The notes below the pieces were generated by a model. It saw nothing but the letters and a program-made list of their open reading frames with translations, ran no database searches and was not told the origin of the DNA. From contig JACGCK010000001.1 of NCBI GenBank assembly GCA_014925825.1, positions 744,001-808,000 of the forward strand: DNA of 64,000 nt, in the 5' to 3' direction. The translations under genes were made by a program, and so were the position numbers. Below are positions 47,114-59,469 of this stretch, in pieces (the stretch's first letter is position 1; every line of letters begins with the position of its first letter). The stretch is from Pholiota molesta. Taxonomy: Eukaryota; Basidiomycota; Agaricomycetes; Agaricales; Strophariaceae.

Positions 47114-48232
47114 ATGAATACGCAAGGCGTTGACGAAGATGCACTGGACTCTGAGGCGCTCCAAGCTCAAATCGATCTATCTATGTCCTTTGCTCAAAGT
47201 CTAGTGTCATCGTGGATGGAACCTCATAAGTTTCCTACAAATTCGAGGAAGAAGGATTTGGAGAAAGAATTGACAGACTATATGCGGCGACCTCCTAGGT
47301 AAGGTGCGTGGTTTCGTTTGGAAAATTATATTGATCTGTTAACTTTGTTTGAATATTTAGGTTAGGTGTTGGTGCGTCTGTACCGGAGGGTCATCAGAGC
47401 ACTTCACGAGAAGTAGCCCGGCTTAAGGGCAAGCTTGTTGGCTCAAAGCGATCTAGGGACGAGGAAGAAACCACAGCTGCGAAACAAGCTTCAGATGAGG
47501 AAGGCGAAAGCAGAGCAAGCGCTATCAAGAAGAAGGCAAGGCCCGATCCCTTTGACGTTGTACACGGGAAGAAGAAAAAGAAACAAAAAGTGGCAGAGTC
47601 CATCCCCACCACGCCAATTTTACATGCACCTGCAACGCCCCACTCGACGGGCGATAGCCCTAAGGAGGTCGAAGACATGGTACTGGGCGCGACACAATCT
47701 CCGAAATTGAACGGCACCCACACGGCGACTTTAACACCGGTCAAGAGCAAAAAGAAGAAAAAACAAGCTTTTCAAGCCGTGAAGGATGAATCATCAGATG
47801 CCACCGACGCCCATGTCATTCAATCTCTCGACAGTCGTATCGCTGAGAAAAGCATTCCCCGCGATACGCCACTCTCACCAAACCCCAAACCAGGTAAATA
47901 TATGATTTATATTGGCTGTGACAATTGATTACCGCACACCTGCTAACTGGCGAATAGGCAAAGGTGTTACCGGTGAAGAACCTATTGATCCTTTCCTTGC
48001 AACAACTCCACGAAGTTCAAATGTCCTCCACAAATCGCTTCCTCCTGTGCTTGCGAAGATCCCTCTGCTCAATCTCAGCGGCCCTCCAAGCGATCCAGAA
48101 TCCGATGCCGACCACGCGATGACCACGAGTCCGAAGAAAAAACGTAAGAGACGAAAAAAGAAAAAAAGCCATACCGGGCTCGACAACCCAGAAACTACTA
48201 CTTCACCACAACAAACTACCAACACACAATAA
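47114..48232 (+). CDS. Lysine-rich nuclear/nucleolar protein, unidentified
   Basis: Starts MNTQGVDEDALDSEALQAQI with a short conserved-looking helical region (SMSFAQSLVSSWMEPHKFP; ELTDYMRRPPRLGVGASVPE). The rest is disordered with repeated Lys clusters (HGKKKKKQKV; KSKKKKKQAF; PKKKRKRRKKKKSH) and Pro/Ser/Thr spacers. These clusters are strong nuclear or nucleolar localisation signals. Two introns (near 47303-47360 and 47896-47957) join in frame, the second restoring PNPKPGKGVTGEEPIDPFL. No catalytic domain is visible. A role in ribosome biogenesis is only suggested by composition. Confidence 0.7.
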
Positions 48233-48455
48233 ACTATTTTTGGGGTATTTGCATCTAATATATTGGACCGGCCAACGGTATCCAACTGCCTAAGCTGATC
48301 TTCGTGATTTTTTTTGCCCATACTACATAGCTTTATATGTATTCCACTACATTAGGCCTGTGTTCATACCAACATGGTCCGAATAATATTGAAGTTTGTG
48401 ATAGGATCTCTGTCCAATGCTACTCTTATAATATGCTATAATCGATTGGCATCCA

Positions 48456-49244
48456 CTAGTCAAAGAAACCCATTTCCTTGACTTTGCATAATTGGCTACG
48501 TGCAACAGTGTACTTGACTGCCAGCGTTCCGACGACAACGCATTCCACGGCATCGAATATTATTTGGAATTTCTGGCTGTCCCTCATATTTTGAGGGATC
48601 ATAATGCGAGTATCAAAGAGGGTGACTGCAGTCTCTCGACTGGAAAGAACGATGGCCATGGACACGTATGCACCAAGCCAGCCGAGAGAAAGCAGATATG
48701 CAGCAATGGTGAACCAGATTGGTGGCATGTGTGCGTCTTCGGGGTTTTTGAAAGCCAATGCAAGCATTGTGACATGATATCCAATCATGAGGATAGCGAA
48801 GAATGGATTCAAGCACAGCTGAAGACGCTAATTAGCAAGGTATCGATGTGTTGATATGTACTTGAAATGCTCACCGAAAGGATGCCGCAATCCTGCATGG
48901 ACACCACTAGGATCAGAATCGAAAGTAAAGATGACAGAGCATGGAGACCGTTGATAGCTGTTGGCGACAGAGAGAGCTCTGAGGGCATACCAGGATATCT
49001 TCAGCGACCAGCACCAGATTATCGCCCTAGGAGGGAAACTTTGATACCGGCAGGCCCTTCTTATATCAATGATGGGCGCCCTGATAGCCATCAATTCGGC
49101 ACAAAATAGCACTTTTTGGTGGGATGTAAACATACTGGGCGCTGCTTTTATCCTCAGAACGATATCGAAATAAGTAGAATCTGAATTGATCATCCGCACA
49201 CTGGCAGCGGCCGGTTTGTCTAAAGATTTCGCACATATAGACAT
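48456..49244 (-). CDS. Multi-pass membrane protein, 5' end unresolved
   Basis: The C-terminal exon is clear: membrane helices NPFFAILMIGYHVTMLAL and IWFTIAAYLLSLGWLGAYVS, a loop with MIPQNMRDSQKFQ, VECVVVGTLAVKYTVARSQL and the end KEMGFFD. A short intron (GTGAGC ... TTAG, about 48836-48885) joins it to an upstream exon with a Trp/Leu-rich segment. Upstream, two frames both look like membrane helices (one with ALSSLLSILILVVSM), so a lost base or an extra intron is likely and the start cannot be set. Open sequence continues to about 49434. Possibly one of the basidiomycete seven-helix receptor-like families, but I cannot assign it. Confidence 0.5.
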
Positions 49245-49434
49245 AACTCATCCGATTACCAAGGGATATTGGTATTCTCAGGGCTTGACTTATGTTCTTC
49301 AGAACACATTCAGAACATTTGCTTGTTATCGCCGACTCGGCGTGCCACCGTCCACTTAGCGATGCGCTTTTGGAAAATTTCGTTAGCCGCATTGACATTG
49401 AAGAACATAGACGCCAAGGAGATGTATGTTTCAA

Positions 49435-50059
49435 ACGCTAGGAACCGCAGAAGACACTGGACAGAATCAATCCAATTGCACAGCTATACCACGTTATTAT
49501 TTCTTCGTTATCGAGATGTCAGGGCGTCTAACAGCTAAAGAATCGAGAGACGCATCGCCTGGCCATGACTTTGTAGTCTAAATCCTTTCGGGATCTCACT
49601 GCTAATCTCGACCCTGATCTCATCTAATCTGAGTTATTTGTCCAAGTTATGTCCAGTCCGCAATGACCTCGATATCCTGTGCCCGGATCCTGCACCCACA
49701 CTTTTAGCGTCGATTGCATCGTGTTCAACACCGTGTTGTCAGTGCTCTCGGCTTTCATCATCTCTGAACTTCTGTGGAGTCTATTTCTACTCATCCCCGA
49801 ATACCGACAACGCATCATGCTTGGAAGTGACCAACAGATTTGGTCATTGTCATTAACGCCCTGTGTAGGTATCGGGCTGGTATGTACAGTACAAGGTATA
49901 GTCCATCCAATCCCTTCAAAATAACGTACAAATAATCCTAACGACCCCATAAATAACACAGAAATTATAGTCGTCTATGTATGTATATCACAGCGACGGT
50001 GATGCCTGGGTGATGCATTGATGATATAACAAAAGAACAGCATTGAACTCATCAACAGC
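49435..50059. other. Unresolved region
   Basis: A plus-strand frame 49679-49924 encodes a hydrophobic stretch (LSVLSAFIISELLWSLFLLI) that could be a membrane helix, but no splice partner or start fits. It may be part of another small membrane-protein gene, or chance. Confidence 0.3.
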
Positions 50060-50638
50060 TCATTTGCGACTCGATCGACGTTGCCCACTTTGGGAGACAT
50101 AACTGTCCTGTGTTCGACGGCGTGAACTTGGCCTATTCGAATTCCCTGAAGTTCTCGGTGGAGGTCGACTGCCACCTTTACCACTCCTGGACGAGTCGCG
50201 GGTCGTCCGCCTGCTTTGGGGCGGCCGTTGTTGCTGTAGCACATTTGGCTTGTGTACAATGCGAGGGTTGGCGCTTTTGCGGAAACCAAAGAACGAGAAA
50301 GGGCTTCTTCCAGTAGCAGCTGAGTGCTGTTTATTGGCCGCTGCCTGTCGCTTTCGATTCGCGGCTGCTTCTCTCATTTCGCGCATACCCTGAAGGCCTT
50401 GTGTAAGCTCGACGAGTCCCCTTGGACAAAAGTTTTGGGACAGAATACGCACTCTAGATCGTAGCGCTTCATCACCAATCAAGGTTCCTCGCATCTTTGC
50501 AAGCCAACCGTGCATCGTCGAAGCTGGGGGCCTGCGTCTTGTTCCGTCCGGGTTGAACTGTTTGCTGAGAACTAAGCCTGAATGTCACAGGTGAAGGTCG
50601 ACGCTAGCACGCACATGAGATGCCCACTCTATCTTCAT
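50060..50638 (-). CDS. Small basic Arg/Ser-rich protein, unidentified
   Basis: Starts MKIEWASH, then an intron leads to KQFNPDGTRRRPPASTMHGW, LAKMRGTLIGDEALRSR, a helix (LVELTQGLQGMREMREAAAN) and a disordered basic tail of Arg, Ser, Pro and Gln ending QRRSSRK. The splice at the short first exon needs one restored G at the donor to keep frame, or the downstream Met at 50515 is the start. The N-terminal block (MHGWLAKMRGTLIGDEALRS) looks structured and may be conserved. Function unknown; the tail could bind nucleic acid. Confidence 0.5.
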
Positions 50639-51698
50639 GTTGGATAATGGATTGCGATAGGATGCGCAGAGAAGATGAAGTGAAAGTTGGGGAGAGATTA
50701 GTTTTCCGGATCTGTCTGACGACCTCTTGTTATTAACGTTGCTGTGTATTTAAGGGTGTGTTGCTTACGTCACGAATCAACCTCATTGCATCCTCCTGGA
50801 CATGTTCACCTCATGTCCTCCGCAGACTTCAAGCACAACGTTGGTGTGAAACATTTCATTTGCTATGACAAGATGTGTTCTATCACTCAAGTAAAACGGA
50901 ACTATCTTCGTCTCTGAATGTCATCGCGGATCGAGAGATCTGTACAAATCAGGATTCAGTAGGATATCATGAATGACACTGCAGAAGACTGGAGGATTGT
51001 TTTTCGTTTGGTTCTCTGGATCTTCGCACTTTCATTCCAAGGACATTTCGAGAACAAAGGACCGAGGAGCGAAGTGATCCGCAAATGGTCTACCCCGTAA
51101 TCCTATGCGGCACGTTGTGCACCATGGTAAGGATGATTTTTATAATCTTAGCGCTTATGTTGGTGTCAATGATGGCATAATTAACGATGTACGGATCGCT
51201 AGAGATCCCGGCAATGAGAGATATCTATCCACAGTACCCACGTCGCTGATCCCCGTAACGCGTTCACATAATTGAGGTTCTTTGGCTTATTCACAATGAA
51301 CGAGAACACCGCCTTAAGCCACGAGAGGGCTTCCGACGGTGTTTCCCAAAGAGGAATTACCACGTGTGATTGGCGGCAGGCACGGAAGAGTGAGATCTAA
51401 CCCATTCAACACGGACAAACAAGCGCTAGCGTAAGGGCGATGCATCTTCGCCTTCAACGAGTTCCTGACACTGCATTTTACTTTTACTTTCTCTTTCTTT
51501 TTGCAGGCAAGTCGAGAGCAATTGTAAATTTACCACGGCAGAATAGAGCTCCGCTGAGTCTCGGTAATGCTGGCTGCCGCCGCTCCTGCACTTTCGCGAG
51601 TACATAACAAGGAGCATAATTTGAGAGGATGCATCCAAAAAACCCTCAAGTTCGAGCTCTCGGTTCATCTAAAAAACTCAGTCTACTAATTAGCAAAA
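50639..51698. other. Intergenic, no supportable gene
   Basis: About 1 kb between a minus-strand and a plus-strand gene. The minus-strand frame 51426-51668 has no domain. It should contain the promoters of both neighbours. Confidence 0.4.
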
Positions 51699-52397
51699 AT
51701 GGTCTGGAAAAACATCAACGCTGTCATCGAAAACAGGCTTTACCTGGGAAAGTCAGTGGCTCTGCACCTGTCATGCTAATCAACATATATTGACCCTTTT
51801 CACTTTGAATTTCCTAGTATTATGGCGGCGCGCTCGACGCGTTCTTTGACCGAAAACCGCATCACACATATTCTATCTGTGTGCACCGACCCTATCCCGG
51901 CTGAGCTCCCTGAGGCGGGAATTTACCACAAACGCATCGCAGTAGAAGACGTTGACTACGCGGATCTCTTGATTCACCTGCCTTCTGCAGTCCGTTTCAT
52001 TGACCAGGCCATGCGCTCTGGCGGTGTCGTCCTCGTACACTGCGTACAGGGCATTTCTCGAAGCGCCGCGGTGGTCGCTGCATACTGTGCGGCGCCTTCT
52101 TTCCTGTGCTAAAAAATGCGCTGACCGGGCTGATACAGTGATGTGGTCAAGACGAATTAACGCGACCCAAGCTTTAGAGATCGTCCGCACCGGTAAGATC
52201 GTTTTTACCGACGAGCTCTACGACGGAGTCCTCATTATCTATTTTTAGCGCGCGACCACATTTGGCCCAACCCCGGCTTCCAGGAGCAGCTTGTTCTCTT
52301 CGAATTGTGTCAATATAATCCCTCGCCATCGAACGGTATCTACGTCAACTGGCGCACCAACTTGGACCGCAAACTCCGAGCAGCTGGGTTGCGTTAA
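51699..52397 (+). CDS. Dual-specificity protein phosphatase
   Basis: A compact DSP-type phosphatase of about 180 residues. The start MVWKNINAVIENRLYLGN enters the fold directly. The general acid loop is probably VEDVDYADLL, and the P-loop reads HCVQGISRSAAVVAAY, with catalytic Cys and Arg in HCxxGxxR. Three introns are supported: after LYLG, within AAY-LMWSRRINATQALEIV (49 bases), and before ARDHIWPNPGFQEQLVLFE. The C-terminus ends RKLRAAGLR. There is no Zn-binding tail, so it is not a full Yvh1. Substrates are probably phosphotyrosine/phosphothreonine proteins such as MAP kinases, by family knowledge only. Confidence 0.9.
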
Positions 52398-53239
52398 TAT
52401 CTACGAAAAGATCCAAATAATGTATCCCTAGAATAGGTCGATCATGTGCTCTTTCTCTTCAAGTCTTTCTGTCGTGTCTTTTTAGTATCATTTATCTCAG
52501 TTTTCGTTATCTCTTACAACTGTTTCTATAGTATAGACTACTTGTGTATCTTTTGCAACGTCTCTTGGCTTGTCACTCTACTGTGTTTGTATCGCATTTC
52601 TGTGAAAGATGAATAATATCTGTTTTGTGCTTCATTTCGCCCAAAGGCACTACTTAGAATGAGCAAGAGAAATATCATATTGTACTCAAAATTAACGGGA
52701 ATGAAATAGACTGTAGCGCACGCCTTTATAATTGGCTCAGTCTTAGTTTAGACATAAGTTTAGGGCTACGTGTTCGGCAATGTGAAAATGAGTCCATACG
52801 AGTCCACAGCAGTCAATAATCATAACTGATCGTCATTCTTGCTATATAGAGCGTTGGTATCCAAGCCTAGATATATCCAAGCCGGATCCGCCAATATCGG
52901 TTCCTAAGTTGTATCTAGTCCTGCGTCAATACGAGGCAAATACGTGTCCAGCTGCGTATGAGAGTAAAACTCGCAGCAGCCATATCAGCGAACATCGACA
53001 AGCGAGAGGCGCCAAGGAAGCAGACAGAGGCCGTGGCTGCGGTGGTTGACGACGTGGATACGTGGCGATGGAGAGCAGACATATAAAGGCGGTGTGTGGT
53101 CGTAGTTTGGGTGTTTGTCCCATAGCGGAATTTCAATCTTGGAGTCCCACGCAAACAGACGACAAACTTGGTGTGCATTCGCTGGCCTCCCCTCTGCATA
53201 TCATTTCACCATCCCCCGACACCACCCCCAACAGCAACC
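52398..53239. other. Intergenic and ARF1 promoter
   Basis: Holds the 3' region of the phosphatase and the ARF1 promoter with a TATA box at 53082-53087. No gene seen. The minus-strand frames at 52915-53199 are without domain. Confidence 0.45.
53082..53087 (+). promoter_or_regulatory. ARF1: TATA box of ARF1
   Basis: TATAAA about 155 bases before the ARF1 start codon, followed by a pyrimidine-rich leader, as in strongly expressed fungal genes. Confidence 0.45.
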
Positions 53240-54066
<827 letters not shown>

Positions 54067-54384
54067 TGGATTTCTACACTCTAGTCTGGGTACATTATTA
54101 GCGTTGTTACCACGTGTCACGATCCCTCACGATACCAAAACGTATTCACCGCTGTTTATCTCGCTCTCAGTTCATTTTATAGCTAGCATCAAGTTCCCCA
54201 GGCCTTCTCCTTTCTATCTTCTTTTTTTCATCTTGTCGCCCTTATAAATGTTTGATATCAGATGCCTTTGAATCACGCTTTTTCGCTAGACCAGTGATTA
54301 TATTTACAGGCTATATTTTACAATCCTAGTGATTGGCAAACAAAAAGTACAGTGAATCATGGACTGCAATCAAACATACATCTA
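54067..54384. other. Shared 3' region between ARF1 and SEC15
   Basis: Two converging genes end here. T-rich tracts on the plus strand fit the ARF1 3' UTR. No gene seen. Confidence 0.5.
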
Positions 54385-57382
54385 TCAGCGGTTTTCCCCA
54401 GGGAAAACCCGCCCGACAGCTTCGGCTTCTTTGCGTCTTCTCTCACCCAACTCCCGACCTGCACTGTCTCGTTGTGAAGCACCGTAACGAGCCAACTTGT
54501 CCAACAAGGACTGTAAGCGCCTTGGTTTGACTGCCGAATAGGATGCATGCCTATTAGCGGGCACGAGATATTCCTGGACGGTATTCCCAAGCACTATCGA
54601 GGTTGTCTGTTTTTATAAGTGATTAGAATTTTTTCCAAGGCACACGCATAACAGGTGTGACGTAGCTATGCAGGCTGTGAACTGTTGACTTACCAGACGA
54701 AGTTCAATGAAAACAGTGACCAGATGAGATCTCCCGATTCGTTTGAGCTCATCTTCAAGGAAATCCACGTCAATGAGAATGTTTGATATGGCGTTCTCGT
54801 TCATCATGGGAATGTCGCGTCCCGTTAAAAAGTCCTGAAGTCCAAATTGAATCAACGTGCGTGATGATAGGCAGTGGAGAAGACACACACCATCAAGCAG
54901 TCGGTAATATAACCAAGAGCGCCCTTGTAACTCTCTTCTTTGTAATTCTCCTTGATAACCAAGGAGTCGACGACTGTAGTCAACCAGTTGACGAGCTCGT
55001 ACAAATACATGCTTGGCGAGGTCTCGCGGGACTTCGGTGTCCAATCGTACTCGGAGAGCTCGAAGCATTGGTCGAGCTTCGACTGGATCAGACTCGACAT
55101 CCGCTTGCGAGATTGTGCGATCACCGTCTCGAATGCTGACGCCGCAGAGAGCCTGATAACCCCCCCTCGTTGTGTGATCTATAATTAGCGCACAAATGTT
55201 GCCATTCAATATGCAAAAAATCCAATAAAGGTAGAAGGAAGGATCTACTGACCGGAGATTGGTGAGAGATCGCCCAAGCTCGACACAGGTAACCTGAAGG
55301 TACTCCAAATTGGTGATAATCTGAGCGATCTGGGTGGGATTCTGAGTGCCTGCCAGGCGCTGACTAATACTCTGGCCAACACTCTTCTCGAGTAAGGAGT
55401 CCAAGGACTGAGAAAAATAAGACGAGGATGTCAGTTTTTGACATCAGGACGGTCATAGGGTGGAAAGTATTTTTACCCTGCTTAATACATCGTCAATATC
55501 TCGGTGATGCTGGGAGACCCCTTCGACAAATGCGTAGAACTTTTGGATAAAAACCCGGATCTGGTACAGGTCAGGGTGGGTAAATAAATCTAGATGAAGA
55601 TGAACGGCGTACATCTTGACAGCATAGGTAGAAAGTCAGGGACCATGGCAGAGGTTGGTTTATAGGAGTTCTGAGAAAGAGGTTGGCATCTAGGTATATC
55701 GAAGAACGAGAAAAATTTACTGTTGAATTGCACTTTTCTCTTCTTCGGTGACCCAGACCGTATCGAGAATGGTTTCCACTGGATATTCAGCGTCCACTTT
55801 CATGGGGGTATGTTCATCTTCACGCACGATCTAACATTAGAATGGATGTCAATCGGATTCGGTAAAAGACAAGTTTGGGTCCTTACGGCTTCGAATCTTG
55901 TTGTAAACTGCTTTTCTAACAATTTCGCATATTTTTCAAATAGTACGATAATGAACGATTGAAGGGAAGTGGTGGAATATGAATAAGTCTGTAGAAAATA
56001 TCAAGTCAAAAAGGATATTTCAGTCATGACGTAAAACGCACTTCGAGTGTCATTATGAATGTGAGAAGGCTCTCTTTGACCTTTAAAAAACTATCGGGGT
56101 CCGTTTCCCTTTGGAGAGAGCTTCAATAGCCGTTGTTAGACGCGAAGCAAGGGTATCCCAAAGCTCCTCAACGTCTCGCGAAGAGCGGAAGGTGCCCGTG
56201 GTTTCAAGTACGTGAGATTCAACGATGAAAAAACCTGAGATTTCTTGCGTTAGGGATGGAAGAGCGGATAGTGGCAACGGTGTTGGTAGAATCAAATCCG
56301 ATTGCGCCTATAAGAGGTCAGGCTAAATGGACATTTATCAATACAATCTTGTGCGTACCTTCCTATCTGCTTGATAAGACTTTTGAAGCTCGCTCAACGA
56401 GTTCAAAGTGGTATATATATGAATGCACTGAAACAGTGGCTTGAAGTCTACGTGGAGCTTCTCATTGTCAAGGACATTAACTTCGCAGAAGATGTGGATT
56501 AGTGCCGGCCAAATAGGAATAGATTAGCGCTCACATTCAATCTTCTCATAAGTGATAAGTTCAACGGCACTGCCAAGCCGACTAGAACGCAGTAAAATAT
56601 CTTTCTCGCGTCGTGCACGCCAACGACGTGTACGCGACTCCATGGCCTCGACAGCGAGTCGACCGACTTCTGTGCTTATGTTTCTAATTTCCAAGAGCCA
56701 CTGTTTCATAGACGCCGTGACTGCATCTTTGATCTGGCCACGTAGAGACGGTAGCGAAGACAGAAGATGCTGAAAGAAGGGGGTTTGCGACAAGGAGGTT
56801 GGAGGCATACTCTGAATGTCCTCGAGCGACTGAAAATTGTACATGTTCGATTGAAAATATGTATACGACACGAGTAGATAGGAGACAAACCCTCAGCGCG
56901 CTCCAGTATTTGCCTTCTCTGATCATTTCACCGACGCGGTCAACGACGTCGAGGACGCGCAGACAGGCCTGAAGGGTATCTATTGCCTCGTCGAGATTAG
57001 CTGCCGTTTTCCTGGACTGCAGCAAGGCACGCTTCTTCTCGACCAGGCCGCCACCAAGCTGGGCGACACTGGTATCCAGTGAGGTAATATTCTCCTTCAT
57101 TTTGTCGGTATACGACTTGACCGTGAAGAGAGTGGATACGGATGAGATAAAGTCGTTGTAATTGTCACTGCATATCTTCTCAATCTCTGCATCCTTGGAG
57201 TCGATGAGGCCCTGCACTGTCCTGAGGTAGGCATCCTGTTGCCGGTTGGTGTGAATCTGCTTGATGATAGGGCCGAGTTGTTCGAGATTTTCAGAGGAGG
57301 AAGAGGGGTCCAGCAGATGGATCTGCTGGAGCTGCTGGTCAATGTGGTCCTGAGTAAACTGCTGCCTCCTGCGCGGAGGCAT
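54385..57382 (-). CDS. SEC15: Exocyst subunit Sec15
   Basis: Sec15 (EXOC6) is the exocyst subunit that binds the Rab GTPase Sec4 on secretory vesicles and pairs with Sec10. The start MPPRRRQQFTQDHIDQQLQQ is chosen over in-frame upstream Mets because they precede it by a basic, non-conserved run. Conserved parts: SDNYNDFISSVSTLFTVKSY, KKRALLQSRKTAANLDEAID, KYWSALRSLEDIQSMPPTSL, FFQHLLSSLPSLRGQIKDAV, RRWRARREKD, then AGTQNPTQIAQIITNLEYLQ, and the C-terminal SVKPRR-type end with LQSLLDKLARYGASQRDSAG and AVGRVFPGENR. Several introns interrupt it. It is divergent from the HAD phosphatase, 237 bases apart. Confidence 0.92.
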
Positions 57383-57619
57383 AACGGACCCGAGGGAAGA
57401 TGGGAGGGCAGACGGAGAGAAGTGGGCAAGAATGGTTAGTTCGCGTCCCAACAAGGCAAGTCTGAACAGCGGAGGTGTCAACGCGAAATCACCGACACAA
57501 CGTGTTTGGCACATGCCCCCGCGCCAAACAGCCCGGACCGGGCCTCTGCGCCATAATTTGCGGTATTTCCGGTTCATCGGAATTGCTCTCTGCTGCACTC
57601 ACCCTCTGAGAGCGTAAGT

Positions 57620-58667
57620 ATGCCTGACACCATCCTGCACCTAGACGCCCTGTACGTCGGCCTTTCCTTTCTCCTCCCTCCGACCTCTGACTGCCGCACG
57701 AAGGCTGTTTGATATGGACGGCACCCTCGTCGATTCGACAGCGGGTGTCGTCGGCGCTTGGGAGCTCTTCTCGGAGTCCTATCCACACATAGACGTCCAC
57801 GACATCCTGAGCTGTGAGCATAGCACTCCACCGCCTAAGCTCCATACTCACTGCACGACACAGCTGCTCACGGTGTCCGTACGGTCGACAATCTCAGGAA
57901 CTATTGCCACATAACCGATCCCCAGATCCTCGAAGTAAACATTCGATACACATCTTCGATTTTCTTAGATCCCTAATGCTGTTCCTCAGTCAGAGGCCGA
58001 GCGCTTTGAGAAGGCAATCGTCTCTTCATCCACCAAGAATGGTCGCCAAGGTATTATCAAGCTCCCGGGCGTGCAGGCTATCATCGATGAGGTACGCCTC
58101 CGACCCAAGCTCTGCAATATCTCGTGTTGATCGCGTAAATTATACAAGCTTGCCCCAGGGCGCTTCTTGCCCAACCCACGTTGGGCCATCTGCACCTCCG
58201 CGACGCGGTCGTACGCGACTTCCGCCCTCGAATCGCAGGCATTCCCGTTCCAGACGTCTTTGTTGCCTCGGAAGATGTCACCCAGGGCAAACCATTCCCT
58301 GATCCTTATCTTCTGGGCGCTAAAAATGTGGCGTCAAGCCAGAGAACTGTGAGCTAAGACAATGAATTTTTATCCTGGCTTCTCCTGAAAGCTGATACTT
58401 CCATTTTTTTGGTAGGCCTTGTATTCGAAGACGCGCCTTCTGGTATCCGGAGTGGACGTGCAGCAGGCTGCAAAACTGTTGGGTTACTCACTACTCATAG
58501 CCGAGAACAAGTTGAAGCGGCCCAACCAGATTTCATTGTCAAAGATTTATCATCGTATTCCCGACATCTCTTTCTCTCCATGGGTGTATGCTGACTGACA
58601 TTCCTCGCGCAGAATTTCCGTCAAACGCACCGCAATTGGCGTCACGGTTACGATTCAAGAAAACTAA
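57620..58667 (+). CDS. HAD-family sugar/glycerol-phosphate phosphatase
   Basis: A haloacid-dehalogenase phosphatase like yeast Gpp1/Dog. After a short first exon (MPDTILHLDAL) comes the catalytic LFDMDGTLVDST, where the first Asp is the nucleophile and DMD gives the acid/base. The cap region holds HGVRTVDNLRNYCHI and LPGVQAIIDE. Motif II is CTSATRSYA, then AGIPVPDVFVASEDVTQGKP with the conserved Lys, and motif III VFEDAPSGIRSGRAAGC. It ends VTVTIQEN. One base must be restored near 58243 and one A near 58326 to keep frame between conserved segments. Likely substrates are glycerol-1-phosphate or 2-deoxyglucose-6-phosphate, by family only. Confidence 0.88.
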
Positions 58668-59469
58668 TCGACCAAGAATTCGACATAGATCCTCAATACC
58701 CGCAATAGAACCCTAGAAAGGTTTTTACTGACATTCCGTTTAAAAAAAAACACATTCTACAAGTTATGATAGATTACCCATTAAATCTATAGACAACAAA
58801 CATTTATCGCTACGGAGTTGATCTCAATACAATTGATACTTACATAGAGAAGCCACCTTCGAAGGCCGTCACAGCCGGGTGAAATGTAAGAACAGGGAAG
58901 TTGGAATGTAGAATATCGCCCAAGCTTGCAACTCATGCTTAATTCCCATCACCTAGAAAGTCATGTTCGCCAATATATCCGATGTGCTGATGCATTCACA
59001 ACATTATTAGAGATCAGATATATGCGACCTTCGGCATTGATCATGAAATCGGCGTATGAGGCAAAAATTGAATGACATTATGTATGTTACGGCGGTGCGG
59101 TTTAATTGACCAGAGCAAATTGATTGCACATGTAACCAGATGTAACTCTATCATTGACTAACAGATCACATTCCATTGATTACTTTTGACAATCCTGTTT
59201 ATTTCAATCACTTAAGATCAGCAAACAAGACTAGAGCTACAGTAAAAGCTTAAGTGATCGATAAATGAAATAAATCGACATTGAGGAATGGGGTAAAAGA
59301 GCAATCCAGGAAAAGGGATCAATGCGGAGCACGAGTATAAAGCGACATGCGAGCAGAAGGAGCCAAGGGGAATTGTAACAAAAAGGGGTATTCAGACGGC
59401 GCTGGTTACTCCGTTGATGATGAGAAAAATAGGAGGGAAGAACAAAATTCAAGTGCCCCCGATTTCTCT
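58668..59469. other. 3' region between converging genes, AT-rich
   Basis: About 800 bases with no gene. The HAD phosphatase and alpha-tubulin converge here. Poly-A at 58742-58750 and several AT-rich runs fit 3' UTR and termination sequence. Confidence 0.5.
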